Assembly: GCF_932526225.1 (NCBI RefSeq)
Contig: NC_064039.1
Location: 6,523,001 to 6,587,000, forward strand
Length of the DNA stretch: 64,000 nucleotides
Source of the DNA: Nematostella vectensis
Taxonomy: Eukaryota; Cnidaria; Anthozoa; Actiniaria; Edwardsiidae
Direction of reading: 5' to 3'
The translations under genes were made by a program, and so were the position numbers. Positions within the stretch are counted from its first letter, which is position 1; each line of letters opens with the position of its first letter. Below, in pieces: positions 39,784-51,415 of the stretch. The notes below the pieces were generated by a model. The model had not been told where the DNA came from. It did no database searches and saw only the letters and a program-made list of their open reading frames with translations.

Positions 39784-42130
39784 AGGGGTAATTTTGAATA
39801 AGGATAAAAAGGTAGCCTGCCAGCAGGCGTTTAATCGAAAATAGAATTAGGCACTATTTTTGTATTTCCTGTCTGTATTTTTCAACCTTTAACTTTTTCT
39901 GCTGAGAGCGTCGCAAATTCGATTTGAATAAAAAAATTGAAAAAACAATATAAAAAAGAATAGTACCATATATGCGTGCACCGTCTATTTTATACACGGC
40001 AAAATTAAAACAACAAAAACGAAAGACAGAAAAAATACTTATGCAAAAATATAATCTAGCAACAAAGGATAAAAAAAATAAAAGGATTAGAATAAAAGGA
40101 AAGTTTTTAAACATATATTTATTATAAAAAATAATAGAGAAAACGAAACATGGTAAAATGACAAGATGCGTGCAAGATAAAACAAAACAAGAGACCATGA
40201 ACAAAAAACAAAACAAAAAAACAAAACGATTTTTAAAATTGTTCGTGTTCTTTATTTATTTCGATGAATGCCGCGCGTGGTACGGAACAATAGACGGAAA
40301 TGAGTACGTCAAACACGCATCTAACTCGTAATAACAATCTTTGGTGGAGGGAGCTGTTATGCTCTGATTGTTGTTATCGCACCGTTATTAATCTTGTGAA
40401 CATGTTGAAAGCAATAACTTACACAACACCTACGTAAAACCGCAGATAACTAGAACAATGCGTTTTTAACTCCTTTTTCTATGAAAAAAGTATTTGAAAT
40501 AGCGACGCTCCTTGGTAAAAATAACGAAAAAACTTTTTTACTTGAAAAGCTTAAACTCGTGGGATCATTTTTTATAAGAGTTTTCTATCGGAAAAGATCG
40601 CACACACTCGGATTTGCGAGTGGAACTATTTCCTCGCCGATAGCAAACCGTCCCTACTCCTTGTCCCTAGCTGCCTACATTCAAATGTTACCATAAAATC
40701 TTTGTAATGCGCACTCCTTATAAGGAAACAAGGTGGAGCCACACCACCATGCTCGGTGAAGAAACACAAGTAGCCTTTTTTTCATCTTTTAAAAAAGAAT
40801 CTTGACATTCATAGACATTGACTTCATTCATAGACGACCGAGTAGTATGGACATGAGTAGTATGGCCATGGGTGAACATTAAATGATCAAAAAAGACAAT
40901 AATACTAAGAAAGTTCTTTTTGTGTCTACTTTAATTATCTAGAATCGTATTAGCTTCAAACGCATCAAAACTCGTTAGGTATTCCATCCGGACCCCCGGA
41001 AAGTCTTGTGCAAGATCTACCCCCATTGAATATCGGTCATTAGAGGGAGGGGTTTATCAGGGGCTTATAGTAGAGGAAAAGGAGGAGCGAAAATTATTAT
41101 CATGACCACATGAGAGCTCAAATTGAGAGGAAGAGTTTGATTTTATATACAAGAAAAGGCAGCACTTTAAAATGAAAAAAAACCTAAATGCTGTTAAATA
41201 AGCATTTTATTTGAGCTCCATTTCCTTCTTGCGGAAACTCAAGGAGCCTCAAATTACCATCTTTTTTTGGCCCCGAACTTTGCCTTTGGGTCATTAACAG
41301 ATGAAAAATTCTAGTATCATAAATTCCTATCTAGGTACTTGGTCAGTAAGAGGTATTTATGCGATTTTATACCGCTTTCATAACAGCATGATAAGTGGCA
41401 TACAAAAACGTCTAATAAATAAACTGATTCTTGGGAGAATCAGGATGATTTTTTGTTGTAGGTGGCATAATTTCGGTTTTTTTCTCTATACATTTCCGGC
41501 CCTCTTCTAATGTCTAATTCCGAGGTATTAGGTAAAAATCATCATTATTATTAGACTACTAGGTGGCGTCAAATAAACATTAGTGATTTTGCCCCGTTGT
41601 GCACCAGATAAAATAGACAATAGTCAATGAAAGGATGATTGACACTATTTAGCAATTAGCAGGAATAAGAGACTATTATAATAGAGACGAAAAAGGGGAA
41701 ACAAACAAGTATTCCCAGCTTTTAAGCAAGAGAGGATACACCAGTAGAAAAGAAAAAAGTATAATTTCATCTTCCAACCAAAACCGAGCGCGGAAAAGCA
41801 AGACCTGAAAAACTGAATAAAGATAAATCTATATATGCATAAACCTTAAAACCATAAAGACCCCGTTGAAAATGAAACTGAGAAAGTTTTATCCACCTCT
41901 TCAAATTAAGTATATGATAAAAAGAATAAAAAAAGCTTGGATGTTTCTACAGTTTACTAACCAGCAAAAATCATTGAAATTATGAAACACCAAACATAAT
42001 CTCGGTACTCAGCGTATATTTATTCTTCACTATTTGTTGAAAAAATTAGTATTTTTTTTTACTCCTCACGACCAAGACCCAAACCTTATTTCTTGAAATA
42101 ATAATAATAAAATAGAATAAAATAGAAAAA

Positions 42131-42295
42131 TGGTAAGCGGCTGTTCGCAATTGCCCCTGACCTGTGAAGTGATGCGTCAATGCGAACTTGTACTCAACGA
42201 GTCATTTCCTCTAATTAAGCAAAGTCAAAACCTGAGTGACATTTCCAAGAAGTGTAGTAATGGATCATTGATTAAGATTCTTTTCAAAGATTAAT
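42131..42295 (+). other. Small Cys- and sequon-rich ORF, 54 codons
   Basis: ATG at 42131 opens MVSGCSQLPLTCEVMRQCEL, then a helical-looking segment to a stop at about 42293. It has four cysteines and three N-glycosylation sequons (NES, NLS, NGS), which suggests an extracellular exon, but it has no signal peptide of its own and ATGGTAAGC at its start could equally be a splice donor. Not recognised. Confidence 0.25.
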
Positions 42296-43104
42296 ATAAA
42301 TTGGCCTCAAAGCGAAAATATTTTAGCAATACATGGAAAATTGCACATATAATGTTTTTCATTACAATACTTGTTAACATTAAGAGCATAATTGTTTCTA
42401 TGTGATATTCTCACGGATTTAACAGATAACCCAATCCAGTTAACCACAACGTTTAGAATGGCATTGAATCCTTTGACTTGAATTAATGTTCAATTTGGAG
42501 ATAGGGAGCATGTACACAAACAAAATATAATACCATTTTTTAAAGCTGGAAGTGAACCTTGTCTAGTTCTCACTGTAACATGACAAATAAAGAAAGTAAC
42601 TAGAAATAAAAATGATATTTATCTATTTACCGTTGTTTATGTGAGCCAATTCAGCTATTTTCCGTGTTTTATTTACTAAACTAAATACAGAGAAAGTGTC
42701 CTAATTTTTGCTTCAACTTCCGTCTTTTCACGGTTATGCAGATGTAGTTACCTCTAATGTTTCTTAGATTCTGACGAATGCCACTCAATGAGTAGAACGA
42801 AAAGATCCAAAATGAATACGGATTTGCATTAAGCGTCAACTCTGGTTTCACGATTCAGACACAAGATAAAATACACGGGTCTGTTTGATACCACTGTAAT
42901 TGCACTTTTTATGGACAATATTTCCCATTTCGTTCGCGCGAAATAACTTAATACAAATACTATCGACTACCATAATTTCCTTAAAGCTTCTCAACCATTA
43001 ATGTCGGGAATCAATTAAAACAAATGCATAGACCTGCAGTATAGGAAATGGGTTGTACTATAAACTTGTTTTGCAGATTAACTAAAAAAGCCCAAATTGT
43101 CGTG

Positions 43105-43200
43105 TTCGTGAACCAGAAAAATAAATAAAATACACCATAAACTGGCATTCGACTCTGCCCAAAATTTTCGTCTTTAATAAGTCTTCTTCAGGGACTCTTC
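43105..43200. mobile_element. Inverted fragment of the 3640-type MITE family
   Basis: Contains GTCGTGTTCGTGAACCAGAA, ACACCATAAACTGGCATTCG and TAATAAGTCTTCTTCAGGG, the reverse complement of segments in 3839-3935. Confidence 0.65.
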
Positions 43201-43216
43201 CCTTTTTGGTGTCTTG

Positions 43217-43705
43217 TTTTGCAGAAAGTAGACATGACGTTCATTGAGTATTTATTTCATATAGTGCACCTGCTCTCATCCACAAACTTGAGAACGTGTG
43301 AATCTGTGGAAGTTTATCTACAAATGAATACCCATCAGGGAAACATACTGAAAGAGCTACTAAGTAAATACTTTGATAGTAATGCACCCACCCTATGCCG
43401 ACTTCTTCCCTCAGACGACGAGTATTTGAGTCGGCCTCAAACAACGATCGCTTCGCCTGGTGCTTAAAGGGACGACAGCGCATGCGTGAGTTCCTGGCCA
43501 CCGCTGATCGAAATGGTAAACGAGGACAATACCAGAAGTTGTTCAGCTTGGCAGATGGCTTTCGACCTTATGTGATGGTAATTGATAATTTTTATGTTAA
43601 TATTTTATATTACTTTAATCTATTATCACGTCAATTATTATGTTTTTAAGCGCTCATCCATCTTTTCTACAGCCCCGGGGTTGCTTTCGGCGCCTTTAAA
43701 GAACA
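43217..43705 (+). other. Overlapping unassigned open frames, possible short gene
   Basis: After a good acceptor (GTCTTGTTTTGCAG) one frame runs 43217-43467 (VEVYLQMNTHQGNILKELLS) and a second runs from about 43395 to a donor ATG|GTAATT at 43577 (FAWCLKGRQRMREFLATADR, then NGKRGQ). A possible following exon after TTTTCTACAG near 43671 adds PRGCFRRL and a stop. The frames conflict unless a very short intron (about 50 bases) ends at the acceptor CTTCTTCCCTCAG near 43413. Not recognised. Confidence 0.25.
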
Positions 43706-44280
43706 ATCAGACCATCAACCTAAGGTAGATAAATTTAAAAACGATGGTTGTTACGATAAAACTAAAGGTGTAAAAGAGGAAGTTATTCAATGTTTAAAGA
43801 AACTGTTCAAAAGGGAATCAACATTCAAGGCGATTTTTTTTCTAATTTCTGATGAAATAAATGAATGAAAATGGAAATAACGCGAAAACTCATTACAGGA
43901 GACCGTGATCCTGACTGCGGGTAGCACAACCGAACAACAACAAAAAAGGACGCTATCTTTTTTTAGAAAATCGATTCTAAAAAAAGAAACGAAAATAGGT
44001 TTTGAACGCACCTTAAAACCACACAAAACAAAGCATAAGGACTTTGGCGAGCTAGCATGAATCGTACCACTTATGAGAGAGCCAAGTATTTTGCCTGGCG
44101 TTCGAAATGAGCGATGGAAACTATGCAAGCACCAATAAAACATGTACAACCATGCGATACGCAAGCCTGTTTTTAAGGTAAAAGGAGGGGAGGAGTTGTA
44201 AAAAAATCTACTTTTAAAGAAGACGTAACACTAATCGAACTTTCGATGATCTGATTCAATCGAACACCAATCGTTCAATA

Positions 44281-44453
44281 GGCCATTCCAGCTATAAGTT
44301 TGCGCGAGCGTTACCATAAAAACCAACCTCAACTAACAGAATGCAGCGCGCGCATTTTTTTAAGCTTGCACCAAACAAAGCGCGCGCTGCAGCCAGTAGT
44401 TAAGGGGTTTCCATGGTGACTACTGCGCGAGCATGCTTATAGCTGGAATGGCC
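44281..44453. mobile_element. Tc1/mariner-type MITE with TA target duplication
   Basis: Arms GGCCATTCCAGCTATAAG and CTTATAGCTGGAATGGCC are perfect inverted repeats, flanked by TA on both sides (44279-44280 and 44454-44455). A further GCGCGAG/CTGCGCGAGC pair lies inside. No ORF. Confidence 0.85.
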
Positions 44454-44962
44454 TATAGGTAATTTATGTTCGATTATGTCCGGTTATACCGAACCCGATT
44501 TTGTTCGGGGAATTCATTAGAACTTTAAGCAGCCTACAAATACGTCGTAGAACTTAAGTATACACTCAACCAGCCGATTTTATTCTGCTATTTTGTTGCC
44601 ATCAGTGAACGATCTGCTATTGATGATGGATCAAATCACAGAATAACTGGACTATAGTACTATAGACTAGTTCGAGCGCATTTTCATAAAGGGTCAAGGC
44701 CAGGCACCATCCGATAAAAGTGAAAATGATACTCACATTGCCGCTATCACTAACTCTCTTCCTGAAAGAGAGTTGAATATATCATTTAGAAAATGTAGTA
44801 AAAGTTTCAGTTGATATCGTTTGATAACCTCTATGACGAGTGTCGCTCAACTGCTCATGCGCGGGACATTCACTAAATTATATCAAATGCATCGAATATT
44901 TGACTTATCGGTGATCACATTGTTTTAAACGAAATTATATTACTGACGAGCTTGCACATCTC

Positions 44963-45072
44963 ATGCACAAATCACCCGGTTATGTTGGCTTTGCATTTTT
45001 CGTCTATTTGGGTGGTGTATGGTTTAGTGGTAGCATCACTTGTCAAATATTCATACAATGCGAGTTGTTCAG
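44963..45072 (+). CDS. Candidate signal-peptide exon for the FGFR-like gene
   Basis: ATG at 44963 opens MHKSPGYVGFAFFVYLGGVW then FSGSITC, a strong signal-peptide pattern, and runs into a consensus donor (TTCAG then GTAAGTTC at 45073) in phase 2. It is the only such exon I see upstream of the Ig exons at 46895 on this strand. That exon requires phase 1, so a small linker exon (length 3n+2) would be needed between them, as FGFR also has. Linkage is inferred, not shown. Confidence 0.4.
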
Positions 45073-45262
45073 GTAAGTTCTTAGCGAGTGTAATAAAGTA
45101 CGTCATGTCTAAGATTTGATGTGGACCAGCAAAAGAGATGCTTTATGCGCTTAAACATAGAGTAGATATATTGCCCCATTTCTTATGTGTCAAGGAACAT
45201 ATTGCCAGTAAAAGTGCAGAAGTGCCGTATTCTCTATCAGTGTTGAGATTCCACACTAAAAT

Positions 45263-45387
45263 TAGCGGCGTAGCCGGGGCCCAAAAGGCCGCATTTTCGC
45301 TTGTATTTTAGATAATGTCATTTACTGTATTTTAGGCTGATAAAAAGGGGGGCAGGCCCCCTGGGCCACCCCCTGGCTACGCCCCTG
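45263..45387. mobile_element. hAT-like MITE with GGCGTAGCC ends
   Basis: Begins GCGGCGTAGCCGGGGCCC and ends CCCCTGGCTACGCCCCTG, an imperfect terminal inverted repeat of a widespread hAT-related type; 125 bases with no coding content. Confidence 0.7.
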
Positions 45388-45833
45388 AAAATGACAATGA
45401 CAATAACAAACAATACCAATACCAATGTTGGAACATTCAAACCGTTAACAAGTGCGCCCGTTGACACACTCTTTAAAACGGACACTTCTCTCAGGATTTC
45501 AAATTTTTCAATCAAACATATCACAATTTTTGCCAGTTGACCTCCTACATAATGGTTACTCTGTTTAATTTAGAGGTTTTCCTTTATTGAAATGTACAAG
45601 CACTCAAAGTGATGATGATTATAAGGTTGGATTGTTATGAAAAGAAATAGCGCTAAAGTGTTGCAAAAGTTATATTATTTGCACATAAACATGCTAATAA
45701 AACTGGTAAAAAAATACCTCACTTTCAATCGCGTCAGGCTTAAGGCATACGTCGAACCGAACTTGAGCAGAATCTATTTGATAACTGGTGCGTGTTTGAG
45801 TGAAGCTTTTTTGAGTGTAGGCATACGTCTACC

Positions 45834-46080
45834 CTATTTCAAATAAAGTTGCACTCAGAGAATCCATGTGTCGTAACCCGCAATGCTTCACTGGTATCAA
45901 ATAAATAACAAAATAAGCGTAAATAAAAACAAACACAGGGTTTAGAAAGCTTAAACATACTTGTTTATGTACCTCTAAACGTTCACATGGTCTTCAGAGA
46001 CCAGGATTCAGCCATTTATACGTTACCCATAATGAACCACTGTGGATTATGATATATTGATTCGCGGGTGCAACCTTAAG
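45834..46080. mobile_element. Second copy of the 26349-type MITE
   Basis: Starts CTATTTCAAATAAAGTTGCA and shares GAATCCATGTGTCGTAACCC and AAATAAGCGTAA with the copy at 26349-26608. The right arm is decayed (GGTGCAACCTTAAG). Confidence 0.75.
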
Positions 46081-46894
46081 AAAGAGATGTATGATTATTG
46101 CTGAATATTTTTATGTCAAATACTGGTCAAATATACGTAGGTTTTTATACAAACACAAAGAAAAACAGAACTATATTGCACACATATAAATCGCATTCAG
46201 GCACGTATGTGCCTTGGAATAATAATGCAATTAAATTCTGTGCTGACTTTCGAAAGATCGCCATATTGTGGAACAGCTTAGAGCGCACGCTCTTTAAGGG
46301 GGGAACGGGTCATTTTTGTGAGGAGAGGGTACTTGTGCAATGGTTTGGATTTAAATCAATTATTGTCTCGTTTACATTATATATTTATCTTATTCTGTTC
46401 AAGTATAATACGAAGTATGCCGCCAGGCCGCGCCACGCACGATTCGATTCAACTCGGCGACTCGAACCTTGAATCTATTAACCACACTACTCGAACTGAT
46501 TCTTGGCCTACCTTAGACTTGGCCGGCACGTAACCAGGATGATTTGCTGTTGAGGAGGAGTGCGCAGGTCCAGTTATTTGGTGAAAATGTAAAAAATCGT
46601 GCTTCTTGGATGCGAAAAGGCCAATTTTAAGCTTCCGATGGGTGGGGGGTATGCGCACATGTCATGAATTTTGTTAAAGCAATGGGAAGGCATATGCGTA
46701 TCTGAAAGACTCCAATGGGACCTAGAAAAGGTCATGTTTGATAACATACTTGGACTCCTCATTTCCTGCTGTATTGTTTGATATACCTTTAAGTGAGAGG
46801 TGTTGAAAATGTTTTTTAAAGGTCTGCAACAAAGAGGATATCAGCTCATAATAGTGTTCAGTGATAATAAAGATTCCATTGCACTTATTTACAG

Positions 46895-48572
46895 CTCCGC
46901 CGTCGTTCTCATCTGTACATGTCCTGCATAGAAAGCCTGACAGAGCTATCATCAATCTCGACTGCTCCGCCGACGGTAAGCCTCGTCCCACCGTGGTTTG
47001 GCTGAAGAATGGCAAGCCTTTCTTTAAACGTGACGGGGTGGAGCTGTCCCTTCGTCCTTACCAGTATGTGCTCCGCTTGAGGGGCGTGGTTTCAAGTGAT
47101 AACGGACAGTACACATGTAATGTGTCAAACTCATGTGACTGGATAAGTCGCACCTTCACGGTGCATGTTAAAAGTAAGTTAATTGTTCAGTGGATCAGAA
47201 TTTAACCCTCATACCCCACCCACTAATTACCCTCCTCCAAGAGCCACTCTTTTCAACCTAGGTGCCCTTGTAGGAATACCCGCTTTTTAAAAGCGTTAAA
47301 TCAACCCCTTCTCCCTTTTTAAACAAAGCGTGTTATGAGCCGACCATTAGAAAAAAAAATGGTCAGTAACGAAATGTCCCCATCCCAGCTTGTACTGACA
47401 ACAGGCCAAATCACCAGGGACCTAGGGAAGGAATGGAAAGTCAAAACTCGTACGGTTGGATGATAAGCTAAAGATGTAAAGAACAGACTTTACGTTCTCA
47501 ACCCTATAAAAAGCTCATGCAATCATTCTTTTTCTTATGATTCCAATAGAACGAGAGCCGTCAAAACCATTAATACAAATTATACCCAACGTGACGGCAC
47601 GTAATGGAGATAACGTGACACTGAAGTGTAACGCAATGAGTGACTCCATGCCCCGCTTCCGATGGCTTATACTTACCTCACCACAAAATGCGTCATCTTT
47701 GATAAACGAAACGCCAAATCACTATAAGGTAATCAAGCAGTCACGGCACGCGGACTATATTGTAAGGATAAAGCACGACAGATGGCGAGTTCTTCATGTT
47801 TATAAACTGATGCTTGTCAACGTTGGTCAGAAGCACGTGGGAATGTACACGTGCAATGCTAGCAACACACATGGCTTCTCCCTGCGTCACACCTTTCTTA
47901 CCGTGGCATCATCATCAACACAAGGTAAATGGAGTAAGGGTCACATTTCTCTCATTGAAGTGGGCGAGAAGGAAATCAGAAGAAGGCGGGGTCGTTTCTG
48001 TGAACTTGCAGCATAAGAAACAGGATAAGGAAGAAAATGTCGTTTTGTTTTCCTTCCTCGCCCTTTGCCCCATCTTCGTTATTCCTTCTTGTTAACTTCT
48101 TATTTCTCCTTTTTTCATTCTTTTGCCCTGTTGACTTTTAGTTTTAGTAGTCGGAGCCTAACAAGCTTGTGTACCGAGCCCGCGAGGGGGGAAATACCAT
48201 CATTCCCCTTGCCCTCTAAGAAAGCTAGTACTCGGAAAAGAACCTAATATGACGTCGTTTTGCTCCAAACTCCACTATCTACTTGTGCTTCATTGGCTCA
48301 TTCTAACTACGTAATGCTTACTTTTGTTATGTAATCACGACTTATCTTTCTTGTGTCACATTGCCCCTTCAGATATAACCACGCCTATTCGCAGAAGTAG
48401 ACCAACCGAAGAAACGTCGACAGCAACAAGGACCGTGAAAACACAACACTCGCAATCAAAGGACGTGTTCAACTACAAATCAAGAGCTGCAGTGCATGTT
48501 ATCAACGATATTAGGATGGTTCTTTACAAGGATTTCGTCGCACTTTTTACGGTCTTATGGGTGTTAACTTAG
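46895..48572 (+). CDS. Kinase-less FGFR-like protein (two Ig domains, hydrophobic C-terminus), 5' end incomplete
   Basis: Three phase-1 exons: 46895-47173, 47550-47924 and 48373-48572. The first encodes an Ig domain (DCSADGKPRPTVVWLKNGKP ... DNGQYTCNVSN) that resembles FGFR Ig2; its length (279 nt) and phases equal those of the neighbouring FGFR Ig2 exon. The second encodes an Ig3-like domain opening REPSKPLIQIIPNVTARNGD and closing VGMYTCNASNTHGFSLRHTF, but in one exon, whereas FGFR splits Ig3. The last exon is Ser/Thr-rich and ends in a short hydrophobic stretch (KDFVALFTVLWVLT) at the stop, fitting a GPI signal or a minimal tail anchor. No kinase exon follows. Kinase-less FGFRL1-type receptors are known in animals and can act as decoys; orthology here is inferred. 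Polyadenylation signal AATAAA at 48594. Signal-peptide and linker exons lie upstream, perhaps at 44963. Confidence 0.8.
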
Positions 48573-48593
48573 AGAATAGTAAAGTTTATTTTT

Positions 48594-48599
48594 AATAAA
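48594..48599 (+). terminator. Polyadenylation signal of the FGFR-like gene
   Basis: AATAAA 22 bases past the stop codon in an AT-rich context; the nearest such signal on this strand. Confidence 0.55.
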
Positions 48600-48646
48600 G
48601 TAGTTAGGGCTCTGTACGTCAGGGGCGTGCTCATAAAAGAGCTTAA

Positions 48647-48891
48647 AGCCGCATTGTCACCAGTTTACTTCCGGTTGATCACGTAACAATCTCCGATGAT
48701 TTTTAACGGAAAACGCGAAAAATATTTCAAAATATTGAAAGCAGTGTGTCTATTGGAAGTTTCTTCGAGTATGTGATCGATAATTTAGAGCGGATGGCCT
48801 GTTAAATATCTCGGATTCTAATAGATTCTTTTGTCTTTTAACGGTTGAGGTTTCCGTCGGACCCCCGAAGTAAACTGGTGACAATGCGGCT
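48647..48891. mobile_element. piggyBac-like MITE with TTAA target duplication
   Basis: Arms AGCCGCATTGTCACCAGTTT and the exact complement at 48872-48891, extending through ACTTC; flanked by TTAA at 48643-48646 and 48892-48895, the signature target site of piggyBac-type elements. 245 bases, no ORF. Confidence 0.85.
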
Positions 48892-48899
48892 TTAATAAA

Positions 48900-51400
48900 G
48901 TTCATTGAGATCAGGTAACTAATGGGATGTAATTCGATGGAGCGGTCCTCATGTTGATGAGCTTTGATTATAAATACTTTACCTCGTGGTCTCTTGAGCC
49001 TCTTTAGGAAATTATGCAGACGAAATGTGTTAACTAAAAAAGACTACGGACGCATTCAATAGTTACGCGAGGACATGGTCACGCCCCACGACGTTATCAC
49101 GGTCACGTCATGACACGAGAGGCGAGAGCACGACATGATATTAAAGCGTCACGACACGAAGACGGTAGCGCCTCAATACACCCGTTTTACGATGACGTCA
49201 CTACGCTCCCGCGCAACAACACCAGAGCTACGACACGGGACTGTCACGCAACGACACAGAGCACCGTCACGACACGAAGCTCTCACGTCATGGCTCAACC
49301 ACAATACATAATGTCACACAGCCAGACCGCAAGAAGGACAGCAACTAACATGTCAATAAAATTCACTTCGCCACATGGTACGTGAGCGACACCCGGAGAT
49401 TTTCATGAGAATCTTGTGTCCTCCAAAAGTGGACATTGTAGACCAAAACCATACCAGTTCTGATTTCAAAACGATCACTGCCTCCAAAAATACAGCGATC
49501 CATATTGATTCAGACCGATGGATAACACATAGTTTCTTTTATTCTTATATTTTCGACAACGCAGTTTAGAGCCTCTTTGAATAGCAAACGTGTTCCCTAT
49601 CCGTAACCAGGTGTAAGTTCAAGGTGAGGGCAATTTACCATGAAGTAGAAAACACGAAATCTCTAACAAAAGACTTGAAATACATTAAAATTCGATTTCG
49701 ATAGACTTCAGTTTCCTGTCAGTCAATCCTGCACGTTTTAAGTCATTACAATGTAAAAGATAGACACGTCCAAGTTTTAATTTCCGTGCGTTATCATGTA
49801 TCTGCTGTCTTTTATCTTCCCGCTTTTCATGACTAAAACCTCCATCACCATATACCTTGTAAAGCTAATTAATAGTAACATCCTTCAACAACGGAACAAA
49901 ATGGTGGATGAAATAGACGCAATGTGGAGCATCTGATCGTGAGTGCTGACTGGCCCTGATCGAGGTATGCGACTGTTCTGATTAAATAGACTTTCAGTTG
50001 AAAACTCTATAGAGGATGTCACAATTCTACGAGTCAAATATAATACATTCCAAAATGAATTATGTGCCAAAAAGGAGCCAAAACGTTAGTTACAGAGTAC
50101 TGGCCTAGTAGACATTAGGTTTAGTTTTTTTGGGTATGTGACTTATACACCAAGTAATTATTATTTTACAAGATACTGTATTAGAGCGGAATTTAGTGGT
50201 ATATGTACTTAATTGTCATGGACAATCGTTGACAATGAATGAAACAGAGCGTGAAGAAAGAGCAGCCAGGATTTTCCGAATGGGGAGGGGAAGGGGGTGT
50301 TAGGGCGTTCAAGCAGTCGAAAGGGGACGCGCAAACCCCCATCTGAAAGACTATAACAAACGTCCACCATCATCACTTTGCTATGCTTTTCCATTTTCCA
50401 AAATGGTCTTTCGGGGCTCTAGCAAATCTTCTCTTACAATAAATCGACATCTCCTGTTTCTTCCTTTTTAATCATTCAAATCATTGAGTATATACTTTCT
50501 CAAGCACTTTAAGTGGCCCGGAAATTGTCCCCAAAATTTCTGAACCTATGTGTTTAGATTGTGCGTGCGATTCTCCATGACTTTGATACAGGTGTAACAA
50601 TATTATGATCTCACTGTAAATTCTCAGAAAATTGAGGCAAACAGTAAAATGACACACACAAACAAACACAAACTAAACCACAGATTGTAGTCCCAGATGA
50701 GTTTCTATAAATTTTGCTGGATGAAATTTGTATTATTTTGTTCCTATCTTTAGTATTTCTAAGTTTTACGAATCCATAAATAAAATATTAAGCTCGTATC
50801 CACAATTTCCTAAACTCCTTAACTTTCCATAAATAAACACTAAACTCGAGATACACCTGTGTATATAATGGTTTTGAGTAGCCCTTAAGAAAATTCAAAA
50901 GATCAATTTTATCCAGAAACACGAAGAAATTAGGAGTGAGACATGCAAAGGATATATACTATTAGTAAAACTGACAACGCGACACGACCACAAGGCCAAA
51001 ATCAATACAAGCATTCTAATGAAAAAGTCAAACGACGATCGTGGAGGATATTCACTAAGATCAAAGAGGTTAGTAGAATACATAGAAGTTTTGTGTTCTT
51101 TATTATTCAACAGCAAGACAATGCTATGCCATTATTCAAGCCTAGAAAGTCCGTATGAAGTTTAAATTGATAAAAACAAGGCTCGATTACTGTTTATTAG
51201 ACTGAGACAACGCTTGCAGGGAACTTATGTTGCTTATGAACTTGTTTGTTTGGTAAATTAATGAGCTATGGAAATAAGTATATAATATAGATTCGAAAAC
51301 ATCTATGAAATCAAGATGGAGAAACATACTAAGAATATGTTTGGTGAGATAAATCTTGGAAACAGTTTGTTCGATTTGCCAATGAAGAGACGAAAAATGT
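48900..51400. other. Intergenic stretch with no confident gene
   Basis: Between the TTAA MITE and the satellite I see only short ORFs without motifs. A tract at 49080-49290 is rich in CACGACAC/TGACGTC-like words and GC-richer than its surroundings but shows no clear period. Confidence 0.5.
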
Positions 51401-51415
51401 TTCCTAGAATGACTG

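Larger units (their letters stand above)
38842..44960. other. Region between divergent FGFR and FGFR-like genes
   Basis: AT-rich, holding MITEs and three unexplained ORFs reported separately. The FGFR 5' UTR and both promoters should be here, but I see no TATA box that stands out. Confidence 0.6.

Noticed and set aside
46430-46530. tRNA gene or tRNA-derived SINE (minus-strand GGTTCGAGTC)
   Set aside because: A B-box-like word is present, but I cannot fold a cloverleaf or find a convincing A box or tail.
49110-49385. 91-codon ORF with His/Thr/Arg-rich sequence
   Set aside because: It reads a CACGACAC-rich tract, with no motif, signal peptide or splice support.
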